Counted from the first letter of the stretch, positions 1 to 8,349 are shown. The stretch: 37,676 bases of DNA from RGIG4097 sp964637515 (GCA_964637515.1 CAZWUI010000014.1:1-37676); one strand, 5' to 3'. Notes: generated by a model from the sequence alone, not told the origin. Made by a program: numbers and translations.

Positions 1-454
1 CGTTGTTGCTCTTGCGCACTTCTTCGAGATTTCTTGCGTTATCTTCCTTGATAGCCACGAGATTTTTGGTGTTTTCTTCTCTGACAGCAACGAGATTTTT
101 GGTGTTTTCGTCCTTGATAGCGACGAGATTGGCGGAATTTTCCACTTTCAATTCGTCGAGTTTTTTGAGATATTCCGCCTTTGTTTCGTCGAGTTTTCTA
201 TCCACGTTGATGATGAATTTGTCAACCCTTTCGGTCATCTCGCGAGTTGCGCCCGCCTGTGCGTTGACTGCGCCAGTCAACATAGCGTTTTCCATTTTGA
301 CGGTGTCAGCAACGCTCTTTTCAATATCCTTTTTGATTTCTTCGCCGTCAAAAGACGGTGCGTCGTCCTTCTTCTTCGATTTCGCAACGACAAAAACGAG
401 CGTCGCTATCGACGACAAAATCGCAAGTGCGGTCAATACGTATAATACAGTCAT
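1..454 (-). CDS. rmuC: RmuC-family DNA recombination protein, N-terminal part (runs off window)
   Basis: The reading frame starts at the ATG at 454 and stays open for 151 codons to the window edge. The start overlaps the cca stop in an ATGA arrangement, so the two are probably translationally coupled. The N-terminus is a short hydrophobic anchor (residues about 3-24) followed by a charged, coiled-coil segment rich in Glu, Lys and Asn, the usual layout of RmuC before its C-terminal nuclease-like domain, which is not in view. RmuC proteins limit DNA rearrangement at inverted repeats. Residues from about 111 onward contain an 11-residue tandem repeat of the type NLVAIKDENTK, seen as 33-bp direct repeats from base 26. 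The identification rests on the anchor-plus-coil architecture and the repeat resembling RmuC coiled coils. Another coiled-coil membrane protein is possible because the catalytic part is missing. Confidence 0.7.
   Translation of the reverse strand, partial: MTVLYVLTALAILSSIATLVFVVAKSKKKDDAPSFDGEEIKKDIEKSVADTVKMENAMLTGAVNAQAGATREMTERVDKFIINVDRKLDETKAEYLKKLDELKVENSANLVAIKDENTKNLVAVREENTKNLVAIKEDNARNLEEVRKSNN
26..124. repeat. 33-bp tandem repeat in the rmuC coiled coil
   Basis: Three consecutive 33-bp units start at 26, 59 and 92, each beginning GAGAT on the plus strand, and a degenerate fourth starts at 125. They encode 11-residue heptad-like units on the minus strand (NLVAIKDENTK and variants). 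The length is a multiple of three, so copy-number change would keep the frame. Confidence 0.8.
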
Positions 455-1797
455 TTACCCCTCCTTTTTTCTAGGTATGCAATCGCCCTTTCGCGGTCGA
501 GCAGGACGGGATTCATCACCGTTTCTCTCCACAAATCGTAAAGGACGATTCCCCTTGACTTTTCTTCGATTCCGAGTGCTATCAAATCCTTGCCGTCAAC
601 GGGCAAATCTCTGATAGATACGGGCAGTTTTTCATTGACGATTTTTTCGTAGGTTTCTCTCACTCGATTTTTTTCGAGCGGTGCGCCGATTGCGCCTATG
701 CTATCGCAGTCCTTAAGGTCTGCAAGGTCGGATGCAAGTCCGAAGTTTTCCGCCACAAACCAAGTCATTTTGTTCTCTTTCATATTGCCGTTTATGTCTA
801 CCATATGATTGAAAATCAAATCTTTTATTCTTTTCACTCTTGCCTTTGGCATACGGAGTGCGGTGAGTCTATCCGCCGCCATACCGGCGCCGACTACGGC
901 GTGAGCGTGCATATTGCCGTCCCTATCCATACAAGGACGTTTGCCGATGTCATGGAGCAAGCACGCCCAACGAAGACGAGGCGGAGATACCCTGAAACAC
1001 TCAATGGAATGGACGTAGGCGTCGTACAGGTGATAACGCACGGGTTGAGCCAGTCCTTTGAGTGCGGTGAGTTCAGGCAGGAGCATATCCAAAAGTCCGA
1101 GACAATCGAGCAACTCTACCCCGCGCACGTGCGCGTCCTTCAAATCAAATTCAGGGTGCGCGGTGTCTGCGACAAGTATTTTATCAAGTTCGGAAAGCAC
1201 TCTTTCGACGGCAATATCTTTGACGAGCGGAGCGTATTTTTTTGCAGTTTCAAGGGTGTTTTTCTCAATCTCGAAACCAAGCTCGCACGCAAAACGGACA
1301 AGGCGAAGTATCCGATGACCGTCCGCGGAAAACACCTTTTCGGGATCGTCCACGGTTGCGATGATTTTGTTTTCGACTTCCCCGCACTTTCCGAGCACGT
1401 CCACGATTTCATCGTTGAGCGGATTGAAATAAATCGCATTGCAACCGAAATCTCTACGCAGTGCGTCAAGGCGCATATCCGACGTGAAAGTCACGTCGTC
1501 GGGAGTATGCTTTCCGCTTCCGTCGGGATAACTATCCGTTCTGAAAGTGGTGTATTCGGCATTGAATCCACGCGACTTTATTATCACCGTGCCGACACGC
1601 AAGTTTTTGTCCAAAACTTCAAAATCGGAGTTTAAGAGTGCCGTTTTGACCTTGTCAACCGTCAATTCCGAACAAACGTCCACGTCGTGGCTCTCGATTC
1701 CGAGCAGTGCGTCACGCACATATCCACCCACCGCATAGAGCGGTTTGTCGCTTGGAAAAAGGCTTGCAAGTTCAACGAGTTTCTTCTTATTTACCAC
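451..1797 (-). CDS. cca: CCA tRNA nucleotidyltransferase
   Basis: This enzyme adds or repairs the 3' CCA end of tRNA using CTP and ATP in the cytoplasm. The class II nucleotidyltransferase head is seen as LYAVGGYVRDALLG followed by HDVDVCSELT, giving the catalytic Asp pair, and the RRDFGCNAIYFNP segment follows. The RNA- and ATP-binding neck has DDPEKVFSADGHRILRLVRF. An HD-type region (LLHDIGKRP, HAHAVVGAG) lies in the C-terminal half, as in many bacterial homologues. The frame is open further upstream to an ATG at 1896, but that would overlap hpt by 110 bp. A GTG at 1797 has a GAGG six bases upstream and gives 448 residues, so it is preferred. The gene overlaps the hpt stop by 11 bp and the rmuC start by 4 bp, so all three are likely co-transcribed. 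Confidence 0.93.
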   Translation of the reverse strand: MVNKKKLVELASLFPSDKPLYAVGGYVRDALLGIESHDVDVCSELTVDKVKTALLNSDFEVLDKNLRVGTVIIKSRGFNAEYTTFRTDSYPDGSGKHTPDDVTFTSDMRLDALRRDFGCNAIYFNPLNDEIVDVLGKCGEVENKIIATVDDPEKVFSADGHRILRLVRFACELGFEIEKNTLETAKKYAPLVKDIAVERVLSELDKILVADTAHPEFDLKDAHVRGVELLDCLGLLDMLLPELTALKGLAQPVRYHLYDAYVHSIECFRVSPPRLRWACLLHDIGKRPCMDRDGNMHAHAVVGAGMAADRLTALRMPKARVKRIKDLIFNHMVDINGNMKENKMTWFVAENFGLASDLADLKDCDSIGAIGAPLEKNRVRETYEKIVNEKLPVSIRDLPVDGKDLIALGIEEKSRGIVLYDLWRETVMNPVLLDRERAIAYLEKRRGK

Positions 1798-2338
1798 CGT
1801 AAACCTCGGGTGAAAGCACGCATACGTCGGGGAGATTGCGATACTTTTGGTCATAGTCGAGTCCGCATCCGACGACAAATTCGTTGGGCACTTCAAAGCC
1901 TACGTAGTCCCCTTTCAAGTCAACCTTTCTTCTCGACGGCTTGTCAAGAAGGGAGCAGAGTTTGATGGATGCAGGTTCTCTCGCTTCGAGCAAACGTTTG
2001 AGATAGACGAGAGTCGTGCCGGTGTCGATGATGTCTTCGACGATAATTAGGTGTCTGCCTTTGACGGGGGATGACAAGTCCTTGACGAGTTTGACTTCTC
2101 CCGACGTTGCAGTACCGCCGCCGTAGCTCGATGCCGCAATGAAATCGCAGTCCACGTTGTTGCCGGTCAGGTGGCGGAACAAGTCTGCAAAGAACACGAC
2201 CGCTCCGCGCAGAGTGACGACGAGCGTATACTCTTTCCCTTCGTAATCGTGGTTGATTTGATCTGCGAGTTCCTTGACTCTTTTTTCAATGTCCTCTCTT
2301 TTGATGAGGACTTTTGCGATGTCTTTTCCGTACTCCAT
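1787..2338 (-). CDS. hpt: Hypoxanthine phosphoribosyltransferase
   Basis: Purine salvage enzyme that converts hypoxanthine or guanine plus PRPP to IMP or GMP. The 183-residue length is typical. The PRPP-binding signature is HLIIVEDIIDTGTTL (residues about 95-109), preceded by the flexible-loop region SSYGGGTATSG and followed by CSLLDKPSRRKV and YVGFEVPNEFVVGCGLDY, all standard for this family. The start ATG at 2338 has AAAGGA about 10 bases upstream. The gene lies 40 bp after tilS, as in the Bacillus tilS-hprT pair, where ftsH normally follows. Here cca follows instead. Confidence 0.96.
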   Translation of the reverse strand: MEYGKDIAKVLIKREDIEKRVKELADQINHDYEGKEYTLVVTLRGAVVFFADLFRHLTGNNVDCDFIAASSYGGGTATSGEVKLVKDLSSPVKGRHLIIVEDIIDTGTTLVYLKRLLEAREPASIKLCSLLDKPSRRKVDLKGDYVGFEVPNEFVVGCGLDYDQKYRNLPDVCVLSPEVYGGK

Positions 2339-2378
2339 AATTTTTATATCCTTTAGTTTAATTCGTATTTATCTTGTG

Positions 2379-3650
2379 TTATTTTGTTATTTTCAAAACT
2401 CTGACCGACGAATCGTCGACTGCCACCTGCGACGAGATTTCCACACCGAGCACGAACAAGACGTCCGAGCCGACAGCACAAACGACAAGGTCTTTTCTCT
2501 TGCGCAGCGGATATTTTTTATCTGTCAAAAAATCGCCGAGATTTTTCGTTCCGCCGCCGAATTTTTTGATTTTGTCTCCGTCCTTTATTCTTCTCAAAAC
2601 CGCGCCTTGCGGAATGCGGTCAAGGTCGATATAAAGCGCACCGCTTCCCGCATGATAGCCGTCCGCCTTTTCGCATTTTATTATTCCGTCCACGCTTTCT
2701 CCGTCAAATGGAATTTCAAAATTATCGTTATCCTTTTCGAGCGCAAACACGACGTATTCTCCGTCCTTATGTGCAGTCAGTCCGTGAGGCAGGCAGAGCA
2801 TTTTCCCGTTTTCCGCACCTGCTAGCGAAAACACGAGCGGATAATGCCTTTCTTCAAAATCCTGTCTAACTCCTAGAGCGTCGCAAATTGCCTTAATCCG
2901 TCTTTTCGCGAGCAATCCGCCGTCCATATCCGCGACCGCCATACGCACTTCACCGTCTTTGACTTCGACGGGGGGAATGAGACTCGACAAAAAATCGTCA
3001 ATTTCCGCAGCGTTTCTCGTGAGTCTTGATACGGTTTCGTCAAGGGACGGGAATCTTTCTCTCATCTTACAAAGTTCCGTGCGCAAAAAGTTTCTAGTAT
3101 ACGACGTATCCGAATTGGTTTCGTCGTCAACGTAGGATATTCCGTTTTCTTTCACGAAATCGTCTATCTCCGCTCGGGTAACGTTAAGCAGAGGTCTGAC
3201 GTATCCGCCGTTTATCATGCTCATACCTTTTAGCCCCGCAATGCCGGTGCCACGCAATATCCGCATAAATACGGTTTCGGTCTGGTCGGATGCGTGGTGA
3301 GCGAGCGCAACGTAGTCGCACTCACCTCTTTTCAACATTTCATCAAAGTGAGCGTAGCGCAATTCTCTTGCGCCCTGTTCGAGAGTGAGTCCGTTATCCT
3401 TTGCGTACTTCGGGCAGTCAAGGGGAATAACTCTCACCTCAACACCGTGATTTCTCCCCCATTCTTCCACGAATTTGCAATCCCTAATCGACGACTCCCC
3501 TCTGATACCGTGCTCGAAGTGTACGCAGTAAAAATCCACGTCTGCGCCCAAAAGCAAGTGCGCAAGCGCCATGGAATCTCTACCGCCCGACAAAGCAAGC
3601 GCGACTTTCTTCTTTTTCAAATAGGATAAGTCAATCGAAAGGGTACTCAT
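2379..3650 (-). CDS. tilS: tRNA(Ile)-lysidine synthase TilS
   Basis: TilS ligates lysine to cytidine 34 of the tRNA(Ile) CAU anticodon using ATP, so that AUA is read as isoleucine. The N-type ATP pyrophosphatase P-loop SGGRDS is at residues 21-26. The ALAHHASDQTETVFMRILRGTGIAGLKGM region and GYVRPLL with YVDDETNSD are characteristic. The C-terminal TilS substrate-recognition domain ends with LRKRKDLVVCAVGSDVLFVLGV. The ATG at 3650 is chosen, giving 423 residues. A TTG at 3668 is in frame but lies within the predicted promoter. No Shine-Dalgarno is visible, and the -10 box ends only six bases before the ATG. It sits between spoIIE and hpt, the conserved Bacillus-like order. Confidence 0.95.
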   Translation of the reverse strand: MSTLSIDLSYLKKKKVALALSGGRDSMALAHLLLGADVDFYCVHFEHGIRGESSIRDCKFVEEWGRNHGVEVRVIPLDCPKYAKDNGLTLEQGARELRYAHFDEMLKRGECDYVALAHHASDQTETVFMRILRGTGIAGLKGMSMINGGYVRPLLNVTRAEIDDFVKENGISYVDDETNSDTSYTRNFLRTELCKMRERFPSLDETVSRLTRNAAEIDDFLSSLIPPVEVKDGEVRMAVADMDGGLLAKRRIKAICDALGVRQDFEERHYPLVFSLAGAENGKMLCLPHGLTAHKDGEYVVFALEKDNDNFEIPFDGESVDGIIKCEKADGYHAGSGALYIDLDRIPQGAVLRRIKDGDKIKKFGGGTKNLGDFLTDKKYPLRKRKDLVVCAVGSDVLFVLGVEISSQVAVDDSSVRVLKITK

Positions 3651-3656
3651 AAGATA

Positions 3657-3684
3657 AGTATACCACAAACTAAAAATTTGTCTA
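3657..3684 (-). promoter_or_regulatory. Predicted tilS promoter, possibly leaderless
   Basis: On the minus strand a TAGACA (-35, 3679-3684) and TATACT (-10, 3657-3662) are 16 bp apart. Six bases separate the -10 box from the tilS ATG, so transcription would start at or next to the A of the start codon. A short hairpin, GCGCA-TAA-TGCGC, lies just upstream (about 3694-3707). It could be a weak end for spoIIE, but it has no good U tract. Confidence 0.5.
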
Positions 3685-3719
3685 TGACAAATTGGCGCAT
3701 AATGCGCGCGAAGAAAAAT

Positions 3720-5999
3720 TTATACCGCCACAAGGCGCATAGCCATGACCGTGCAGTCGTCCGTAGCACCCGCTCTCACCGCTTCCACGAGTATTCCGTC
3801 CGCAAGAGATTGAGGATTCGTCGTTGAAATTTTGTCCACTGTGTCAATCACTCCGCTCTCACCTAGCACGTCGAGCACTCCGTCGGTGGCGCACACGAGA
3901 ATATCCCCGTCGTAGAGTTGATAACGTGCGGTAATCGGGGATATTTTGTCAATAATTCCAACGGGCGGATTTGACGATTTGACCACTTCCACACTGTTTT
4001 TTCTCACGATAAATCCGGGGGCGGCGCCCATTTTGATAATATCCGCTCCGCCGTCCGCCGTGTCGATGATGACAACGTCAAGTGCGGAAAAATTCTCGTC
4101 GTCCCCAAGTCGCAAAAGCCTATTCACAAGGGAAAGGATTATGCCGTCTTCAAAGCCCGCGCGGTAGAAGTTTTCAATCATAGAAACCGCATCGTTTGCG
4201 GTCGCGCTCGCCTTTTCACCGCTCCCCATACCGTCGCAAAGAGCAAATATTCTTTTTGTCAACGACGGAGATAACACCGCTTTCACGTCCCCGCTGACAA
4301 CCTCTCCTTCTCTCGCTTTCTCGGCAAAACCATATGCGACTTCATATACAGGCGCAGTCACGAGATGAACGGTTTTTTCATCCCCTTTTTTCTCGATGCC
4401 GTCCACTGCTAAGCGTGCTTTAAGACACCGCGATACCACTCTTGGCAAGACCGCCTTATCTGCATCGACGTCCCGCACGGTGAGAGCGACTTTTGCATTT
4501 TCACCGTCCCCCGCCACGACGATACGACTTGCGACGACGTTATGTTTGAGAAGTTCTGCGCTTATTCTTTCTTCGTACTCACCGCCGAAAGACAGGTTTT
4601 TCCCGCACTCTGCAGATAGAGAGTCAAGCACTAGTGCCATACCCGCAAACTGTTCAGACATCATTTTTTTGGTGTTGACCGCATCTCCCGCACCGACAAT
4701 ACGCGCACGATACGCATCACCCGCATTGTTGACCACGCCAATGAGATTATGCACTTTCACGCACCTTGAAGTGATGAAAGTAGGCACGTCCAAAATCGTA
4801 GCCTTCCCCCTGCCGAGAGTCGCCTGCGCAAGCGGTTCGATGACGGGAGCGGTATCCCCGCCGAGAGATGCAAAACACTTTGGATGCTCCACACATTTAC
4901 CGCAATAATTTCTTGCGATTTCCCCTGCAAGTCGTTTGGGGGTGTAGGGATTGACGGCGTTATCTTTGACTTCGAGAGCGTCCGCCATATCCGCAAAAAC
5001 TTCCCCGACAGACGAGAGTTTTTCTGCAAGTTCGCTCCTGTCGCGATTGACGACCGAACAAAGCACGTCCGCCCTGTTTTCGACGTCAACAACAAATCGA
5101 CTCCGCACGGACGACGGCAAAATCGAATAGACGAGTCCGCCCGCAACAAGCAAAATCGCCCCCTGCCAACACCCCGCCGAAATGAGCCAAAACACGAGCT
5201 CTGTGACTCCCGCCACGAGAGCGGAAACATACCGTCCAAGCACCCCCACTGCACAAGCGGAAAAGGATATTGCAACAAACTCTGCAAGGGGCAAAACGCT
5301 GCCCTGCGACAAAGACGCACCCACGCCGAAAAGCACTCCCGAAATGAGTGCACCCGTCGTCCTGCCCGCACTTGTGAAGGTCAAAAGCACGAACGGAAAA
5401 AGCAGATAAACAAGGGAGAAGCCATATATGTCCACACCCCTTGCGGAGTATGCCGAAACAACCGCAATGAATCCCAAGCAAATTTTTTCATCAAGCGTAA
5501 ATCGGCACTTAAACCCCCGAATTAGCACTGCATAACCTGCGGTTGTGCAACATAACGCCATAATTGCGACAACAACAATCTTCACGCAAAACGTCCAAAT
5601 CTCACTCCCGAAAACAAATGTGCATACGCATTCGGGGAGTGCGGACAACACCGCCGAAACCATCACTACGACGCTTTGCACGTTGCGCCTAATTTTCCAA
5701 TATACGAAATACAAAACGAAGAAGATAACGCAGGGTGTCGCTAGGTACAAAAGTAGCCACCACGTCTTGATAAAAACGCACCCCGCAATCACGAACAAGG
5801 GTGCAACAACGGCAAGATTTTGTCTTGCGTACACAAGCCCCGCAAACAGCCCGAGAGAGAGCGCAAACCCAAATTCCCCCGACGAGAAAAACAATATCAT
5901 AAACAAAAATTCAACCACGTACTTGACCGCCGTTTCAGGAGAAACGAGATAAGTTTTTTCTCTTTTCGCGCGGTGTCTTGGCAATACTAACTTCTTCAT
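3720..5999 (-). CDS. spoIIE: Stage II sporulation protein E, PP2C-type phosphatase
   Basis: SpoIIE is a membrane-bound serine phosphatase. In spore formers it dephosphorylates SpoIIAA and so activates sigma-F in the forespore. At 759 residues it is close to the 827 of Bacillus. The first ~320 residues are a run of hydrophobic helices, about ten membrane segments. A central region follows (FADMADALE, a Cys cluster in NYCGKCVEHPKC). The C-terminal PP2C domain contains the signature IFALCDGMGSGEKAS with the metal-binding Asp, then ILVCATDGVLD and GATDDCTVMAMRL with the later metal-binding Asp residues. The ATG at 5999 lacks a clear Shine-Dalgarno. A TATTAT sits six bases upstream, with no good -35, just after the terminator of the neighbouring gene. 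A TGTCGTA close to a Spo0A box lies at about 6054-6060, but that match is weak. Confidence 0.93.
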   Translation of the reverse strand: MKKLVLPRHRAKREKTYLVSPETAVKYVVEFLFMILFFSSGEFGFALSLGLFAGLVYARQNLAVVAPLFVIAGCVFIKTWWLLLYLATPCVIFFVLYFVYWKIRRNVQSVVVMVSAVLSALPECVCTFVFGSEIWTFCVKIVVVAIMALCCTTAGYAVLIRGFKCRFTLDEKICLGFIAVVSAYSARGVDIYGFSLVYLLFPFVLLTFTSAGRTTGALISGVLFGVGASLSQGSVLPLAEFVAISFSACAVGVLGRYVSALVAGVTELVFWLISAGCWQGAILLVAGGLVYSILPSSVRSRFVVDVENRADVLCSVVNRDRSELAEKLSSVGEVFADMADALEVKDNAVNPYTPKRLAGEIARNYCGKCVEHPKCFASLGGDTAPVIEPLAQATLGRGKATILDVPTFITSRCVKVHNLIGVVNNAGDAYRARIVGAGDAVNTKKMMSEQFAGMALVLDSLSAECGKNLSFGGEYEERISAELLKHNVVASRIVVAGDGENAKVALTVRDVDADKAVLPRVVSRCLKARLAVDGIEKKGDEKTVHLVTAPVYEVAYGFAEKAREGEVVSGDVKAVLSPSLTKRIFALCDGMGSGEKASATANDAVSMIENFYRAGFEDGIILSLVNRLLRLGDDENFSALDVVIIDTADGGADIIKMGAAPGFIVRKNSVEVVKSSNPPVGIIDKISPITARYQLYDGDILVCATDGVLDVLGESGVIDTVDKISTTNPQSLADGILVEAVRAGATDDCTVMAMRLVAV

Positions 6000-6013
6000 A
6001 TCCGCATAATACG

Positions 6014-6046
6014 AAAAAAAAATCGCGCATACTTTCGTTTGCGCGA
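6014..6046 (-). terminator. Rho-independent terminator of the YerC-family gene
   Basis: On the minus strand a 7-bp stem, TCGCGCA (6040-6046) with TGCGCGA (6023-6029), is followed by nine T residues (6014-6022). It lies between the stop at 6085 and the spoIIE start at 5999, so it separates the two minus-strand genes. Confidence 0.88.
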
Positions 6047-6084
6047 CGTATTTTGTCGTATGATTTTCTTTCTTGCCGAAAGGA

Positions 6085-6354
6085 CTATTTTTCTTCTTCG
6101 AGCATCTTCTTCAAAAGTTCGCTATATCCACCGCTACCGTGTTGTATGCATCTCGACACCCTTGACAAAGTCGCGGAAGAAATTTCAGTTTTTTCGATGA
6201 CCTGATTGTACGTGTCCCCTTCTATGAGCAACTGCGCACTCTGCACTCTTTGCTCCATTTTATCCACCTCTTGAAAGGTGCATAAATCCTCAAAAAACAC
6301 GCGAAATTCTTCTTCCGATTTCAGTTTTGCAAGCACTTGGTATAAATTAAGCAT
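6085..6354 (-). CDS. yerC: YerC/YecD-family TrpR-like regulator
   Basis: This 89-residue protein is all helical and fits the TrpR-superfamily YerC/YecD group: an N-terminal MLNLYQVLAKLKSEEEFRVF, then FFEDLCTFQEVDKMEQRVQ, and a helix-turn-helix in YNQVIEKTEISSATLSRVSRC, ending with a charged helix. Members are presumed DNA-binding repressors whose ligands are mostly unknown. A longer frame to 6495 exists but would include the promoter. The ATG at 6354 has an excellent AGAGGTGGAG just upstream. It is a single-gene unit with its own promoter and terminator, back to back with the WYL-domain gene. Confidence 0.88.
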   Translation of the reverse strand: MLNLYQVLAKLKSEEEFRVFFEDLCTFQEVDKMEQRVQSAQLLIEGDTYNQVIEKTEISSATLSRVSRCIQHGSGGYSELLKKMLEEEK

Positions 6355-6376
6355 ACTCCACCTCTTACTATATATT

Positions 6377-6406
6377 ATAATACCACTTTTTCCCACCCCT
6401 TGTAAA
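6377..6406 (-). promoter_or_regulatory. Predicted promoter of the YerC-family gene
   Basis: On the minus strand TTTACA (6401-6406) and TATTAT (6377-6382) are 18 bp apart. An overlapping TATAAT (6374-6379) is an alternative -10. A short leader carrying AGAGGTGG precedes the ATG at 6354. Confidence 0.55.
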
Positions 6407-6512
6407 GAAAATTTACTCCGCTTTTGCGCATTAAAGCAAAGAATATGACATTTCCCCGCCATAACGAAAATAAACCGCTCCTGCGTATGCGACACGTCCG
6501 GTACGTTGACTA

Positions 6513-6541
6513 TTTACATTTTCGTTCTTTTGAAGTATGAT
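6513..6541 (+). promoter_or_regulatory. Predicted promoter of the WYL regulator gene
   Basis: TTTACA (6513-6518) and TATGAT (6536-6541) are separated by 17 bp. The start ATG at 6560 follows an AGGAGG at about 6549-6554. A TTGACT at 6506-6511 is too far from the -10 box to be the -35 element. Confidence 0.5.
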
Positions 6542-6559
6542 ATTGATAGGAGGATAACT

Positions 6560-7540
6560 ATGGGTTTTGCAAACAAACAGACATTGCTTTTAAGATTATA
6601 TCAAGTGCTTTTCGACCACTCCGACGAAAATCATCCCTTGACTCAACAGGATATTATCGCAATTCTCGACCGCGAATACGGTTTGACGGTCGAGCGTAAA
6701 GCGATTGGGCGCAACGTTTCCTATCTCAACGAAATGGGGATCGAAGTCGCATCGAGCAGAAAAGGCACCTACCTTGCGGATAGACCGCTTGAAAATTCCG
6801 AGTTGCATATGCTGATAGATAGCGTGCTATGCTCAACGCATATCAACGCTACGCACTCAAAACAACTCATCGACAAGCTCGTGAAAATGGGTGGGCGCAA
6901 CTTCAAATCGCACGTGAAATACGTGCATTCTCTCAACGATTGGAACAAAACGCAAAATAAGGCGGTGTTTTTGAACATTTCAGTCGTGGACGAAGCAATA
7001 TCAAACGGCAAACAAGTGCGATTTTTCTACAATAAACTCGGTGCGGATATGCACCTACACCACACTTCCCGCCCATGCGTGAGTCCTTATATCATGTTGT
7101 TACACAATCAACACTACTACCTTATGGGATTAAATCACAGGTGGGAAAATATGGGATTTTGGCGGTTGGATAAAATCACGGATATCGAAGTGCTCGACGA
7201 ATGCGCTACCCCGATAAAGAACGTAGAAGGTTACAAAAACGGTATCAATTACAAGGAATTGTCAACCGCTCGCCCCTATATGTTCAACGATGACTTGGTT
7301 CGCATCGTCGTAAAAACCAAAGTCGATATTTTAGACGATATTGTGGACTGGTTCGGCTCGGATATATCAATCACCCAAGACGAAGAACAAAATATCTACG
7401 CCACCATTTACGCAAGTCCCAGTGCAATGAAATATTGGGCGTTCCAATACGGTGAAAACGCCGAAATCATCGAACCGCAAGCGTTGAGAAACGACATAAG
7501 AAGCGCATTAAAACTCATCTGCAAAACATACGAAAACTAA
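6560..7540 (+). CDS. WYL-domain transcriptional regulator
   Basis: This 326-residue protein has an N-terminal winged helix-turn-helix (about residues 1-75: LLLRLYQVLFDHSDENHPLT, then VERKAIGRNVSYLNEMGIEV). A WYL ligand-sensing domain follows, recognised by the segment AISNGKQVRFFYN, YIMLLHNQHYYLMGLNHRW and FWRLDKITDIEVLDE. A C-terminal WCX-like extension (VRIVVKTKVDILDDIVDWFG) completes the protein. WYL regulators commonly sense nucleotides or nucleic acids, and many control defence or DNA-damage genes. The start at 6560 is set by AGGAGG seven bases upstream; the frame is open a little further. It is the first plus-strand gene of the accessory cluster that runs to the AAA+/M41 gene, so those genes are candidate targets (inference). 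Confidence 0.9.
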   Translation: MGFANKQTLLLRLYQVLFDHSDENHPLTQQDIIAILDREYGLTVERKAIGRNVSYLNEMGIEVASSRKGTYLADRPLENSELHMLIDSVLCSTHINATHSKQLIDKLVKMGGRNFKSHVKYVHSLNDWNKTQNKAVFLNISVVDEAISNGKQVRFFYNKLGADMHLHHTSRPCVSPYIMLLHNQHYYLMGLNHRWENMGFWRLDKITDIEVLDECATPIKNVEGYKNGINYKELSTARPYMFNDDLVRIVVKTKVDILDDIVDWFGSDISITQDEEQNIYATIYASPSAMKYWAFQYGENAEIIEPQALRNDIRSALKLICKTYEN

Positions 7541-7598
7541 CTCGCGCACCGTTTATGTTACACACCTTACGCTACACTCAAGAAAAAAGAGAAAAATT

Positions 7599-8231
7599 AT
7601 GAGCAACAAAATAAATCCAAAAAATGCAACCAAGAGACAAATATTAGAATTGAAAAAAGCGCTATTAGATTATCAATTTATAATGGATAATAAATACAGT
7701 AAAGATAAAAAAAGCAAAGAAGATTTTAAAGACGTTTATTATAAGTTCTATTTAAGCGCAAGATGGGCTGTATACGCAAACGAGGATAATCGCAAAAAAT
7801 ATTTTGAAGTTTTTGACGACCAAAAAGATACAACCGAATTAATAAAAATAGTGCAAGCTTTACACGATAAGCTAAATGATGATATTGATCCACAAAAGAC
7901 TTTCGGTTACGATTTTTCGGTTGCGACAAAAATCTTGCATACGCATCATCCGGAAAATCCAATTTTTGATTCTAAAGTGAAAAAGTATTTAGATAGTTTA
8001 GCGAAAAAAAACGAAGAAAAGTTTTACTGGAGTAAAGACCTAAAAATATCTGAAGATAAACAGGGACAAATAGAACACGATTGGAAACTATTAAATGATT
8101 GGTACAAAAATTTTCAAAAGAGCGATGAAGGCAAGGACTGGATTGATTGGTTTGACAATGAATTCCCCGATTATAAGGATATTTCAAACGTGAAGAAAAT
8201 TGATTTCATTATTTTTGCACTTTCCGAATAA
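7599..8231 (+). CDS. AT-rich hypothetical protein (210 aa)
   Basis: The gene is intact but I do not recognise it as a named family. The protein is very rich in Lys, Asp, Asn and Tyr, with no signal peptide or membrane segment. The stretch YDFSVATKILHTHHPENPIFDSKVKKYL (about residues 105-132) resembles the helix-hairpin-helix core of DNA-glycosylase-like folds. It is a resemblance by eye only, and the usual catalytic residues were not identified. The DNA is clearly more AT-rich than its neighbours, which suggests acquisition. The Shine-Dalgarno is weak (AAGAGAAAAATT before ATG). It starts 58 bp after the WYL gene and ends with a strong terminator, so it may be read with the regulator. Confidence 0.75.
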   Translation: MSNKINPKNATKRQILELKKALLDYQFIMDNKYSKDKKSKEDFKDVYYKFYLSARWAVYANEDNRKKYFEVFDDQKDTTELIKIVQALHDKLNDDIDPQKTFGYDFSVATKILHTHHPENPIFDSKVKKYLDSLAKKNEEKFYWSKDLKISEDKQGQIEHDWKLLNDWYKNFQKSDEGKDWIDWFDNEFPDYKDISNVKKIDFIIFALSE

Positions 8232-8240
8232 ATACACTAA

Positions 8241-8271
8241 AAAATTCTCGGTGAAATTGCCGAGAATTTTT
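8241..8271 (+). terminator. Rho-independent terminator after the 210-aa gene
   Basis: An 11-bp perfect stem, AAAATTCTCGG (8241-8251) with CCGAGAATTTT (8260-8270), has an 8-nt loop and ends in a T run. The A run on the other side lets it work on the opposite strand too, but no minus-strand gene needs it. Confidence 0.9.
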
Positions 8272-8285
8272 CATATGCAAAACTC

Positions 8286-8310
8286 ATGTACCACAAATGG
8301 TACGCCATAA
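8286..8310 (+). promoter_or_regulatory. Shared motif, copy 1 (upstream of the 54-aa gene)
   Basis: The 25-bp stretch opens ATGTACCACAAATGGTAC and closes GCCATAA. It contains a perfect inverted repeat, GTACCA-N4-TGGTAC (8288-8303). A related stretch lies at 8579-8600. It ends 39 bp before the ATG at 8350. A -10-like TATCAT follows at 8315-8320 with no good -35, so the motif occupies the -35 zone. This looks like an activator or repressor site (inference). Confidence 0.5.
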
Positions 8311-8349
8311 CGAATATCATTGTCTTATCTTGACAAGGAGGTGCATATT

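Noticed and set aside
6052..6060. Spo0A-box-like TGTCGTA upstream of spoIIE
   Set aside because: One short, imperfect match in the wrong setting, inside or before the neighbouring terminator. It is not enough to call a site.
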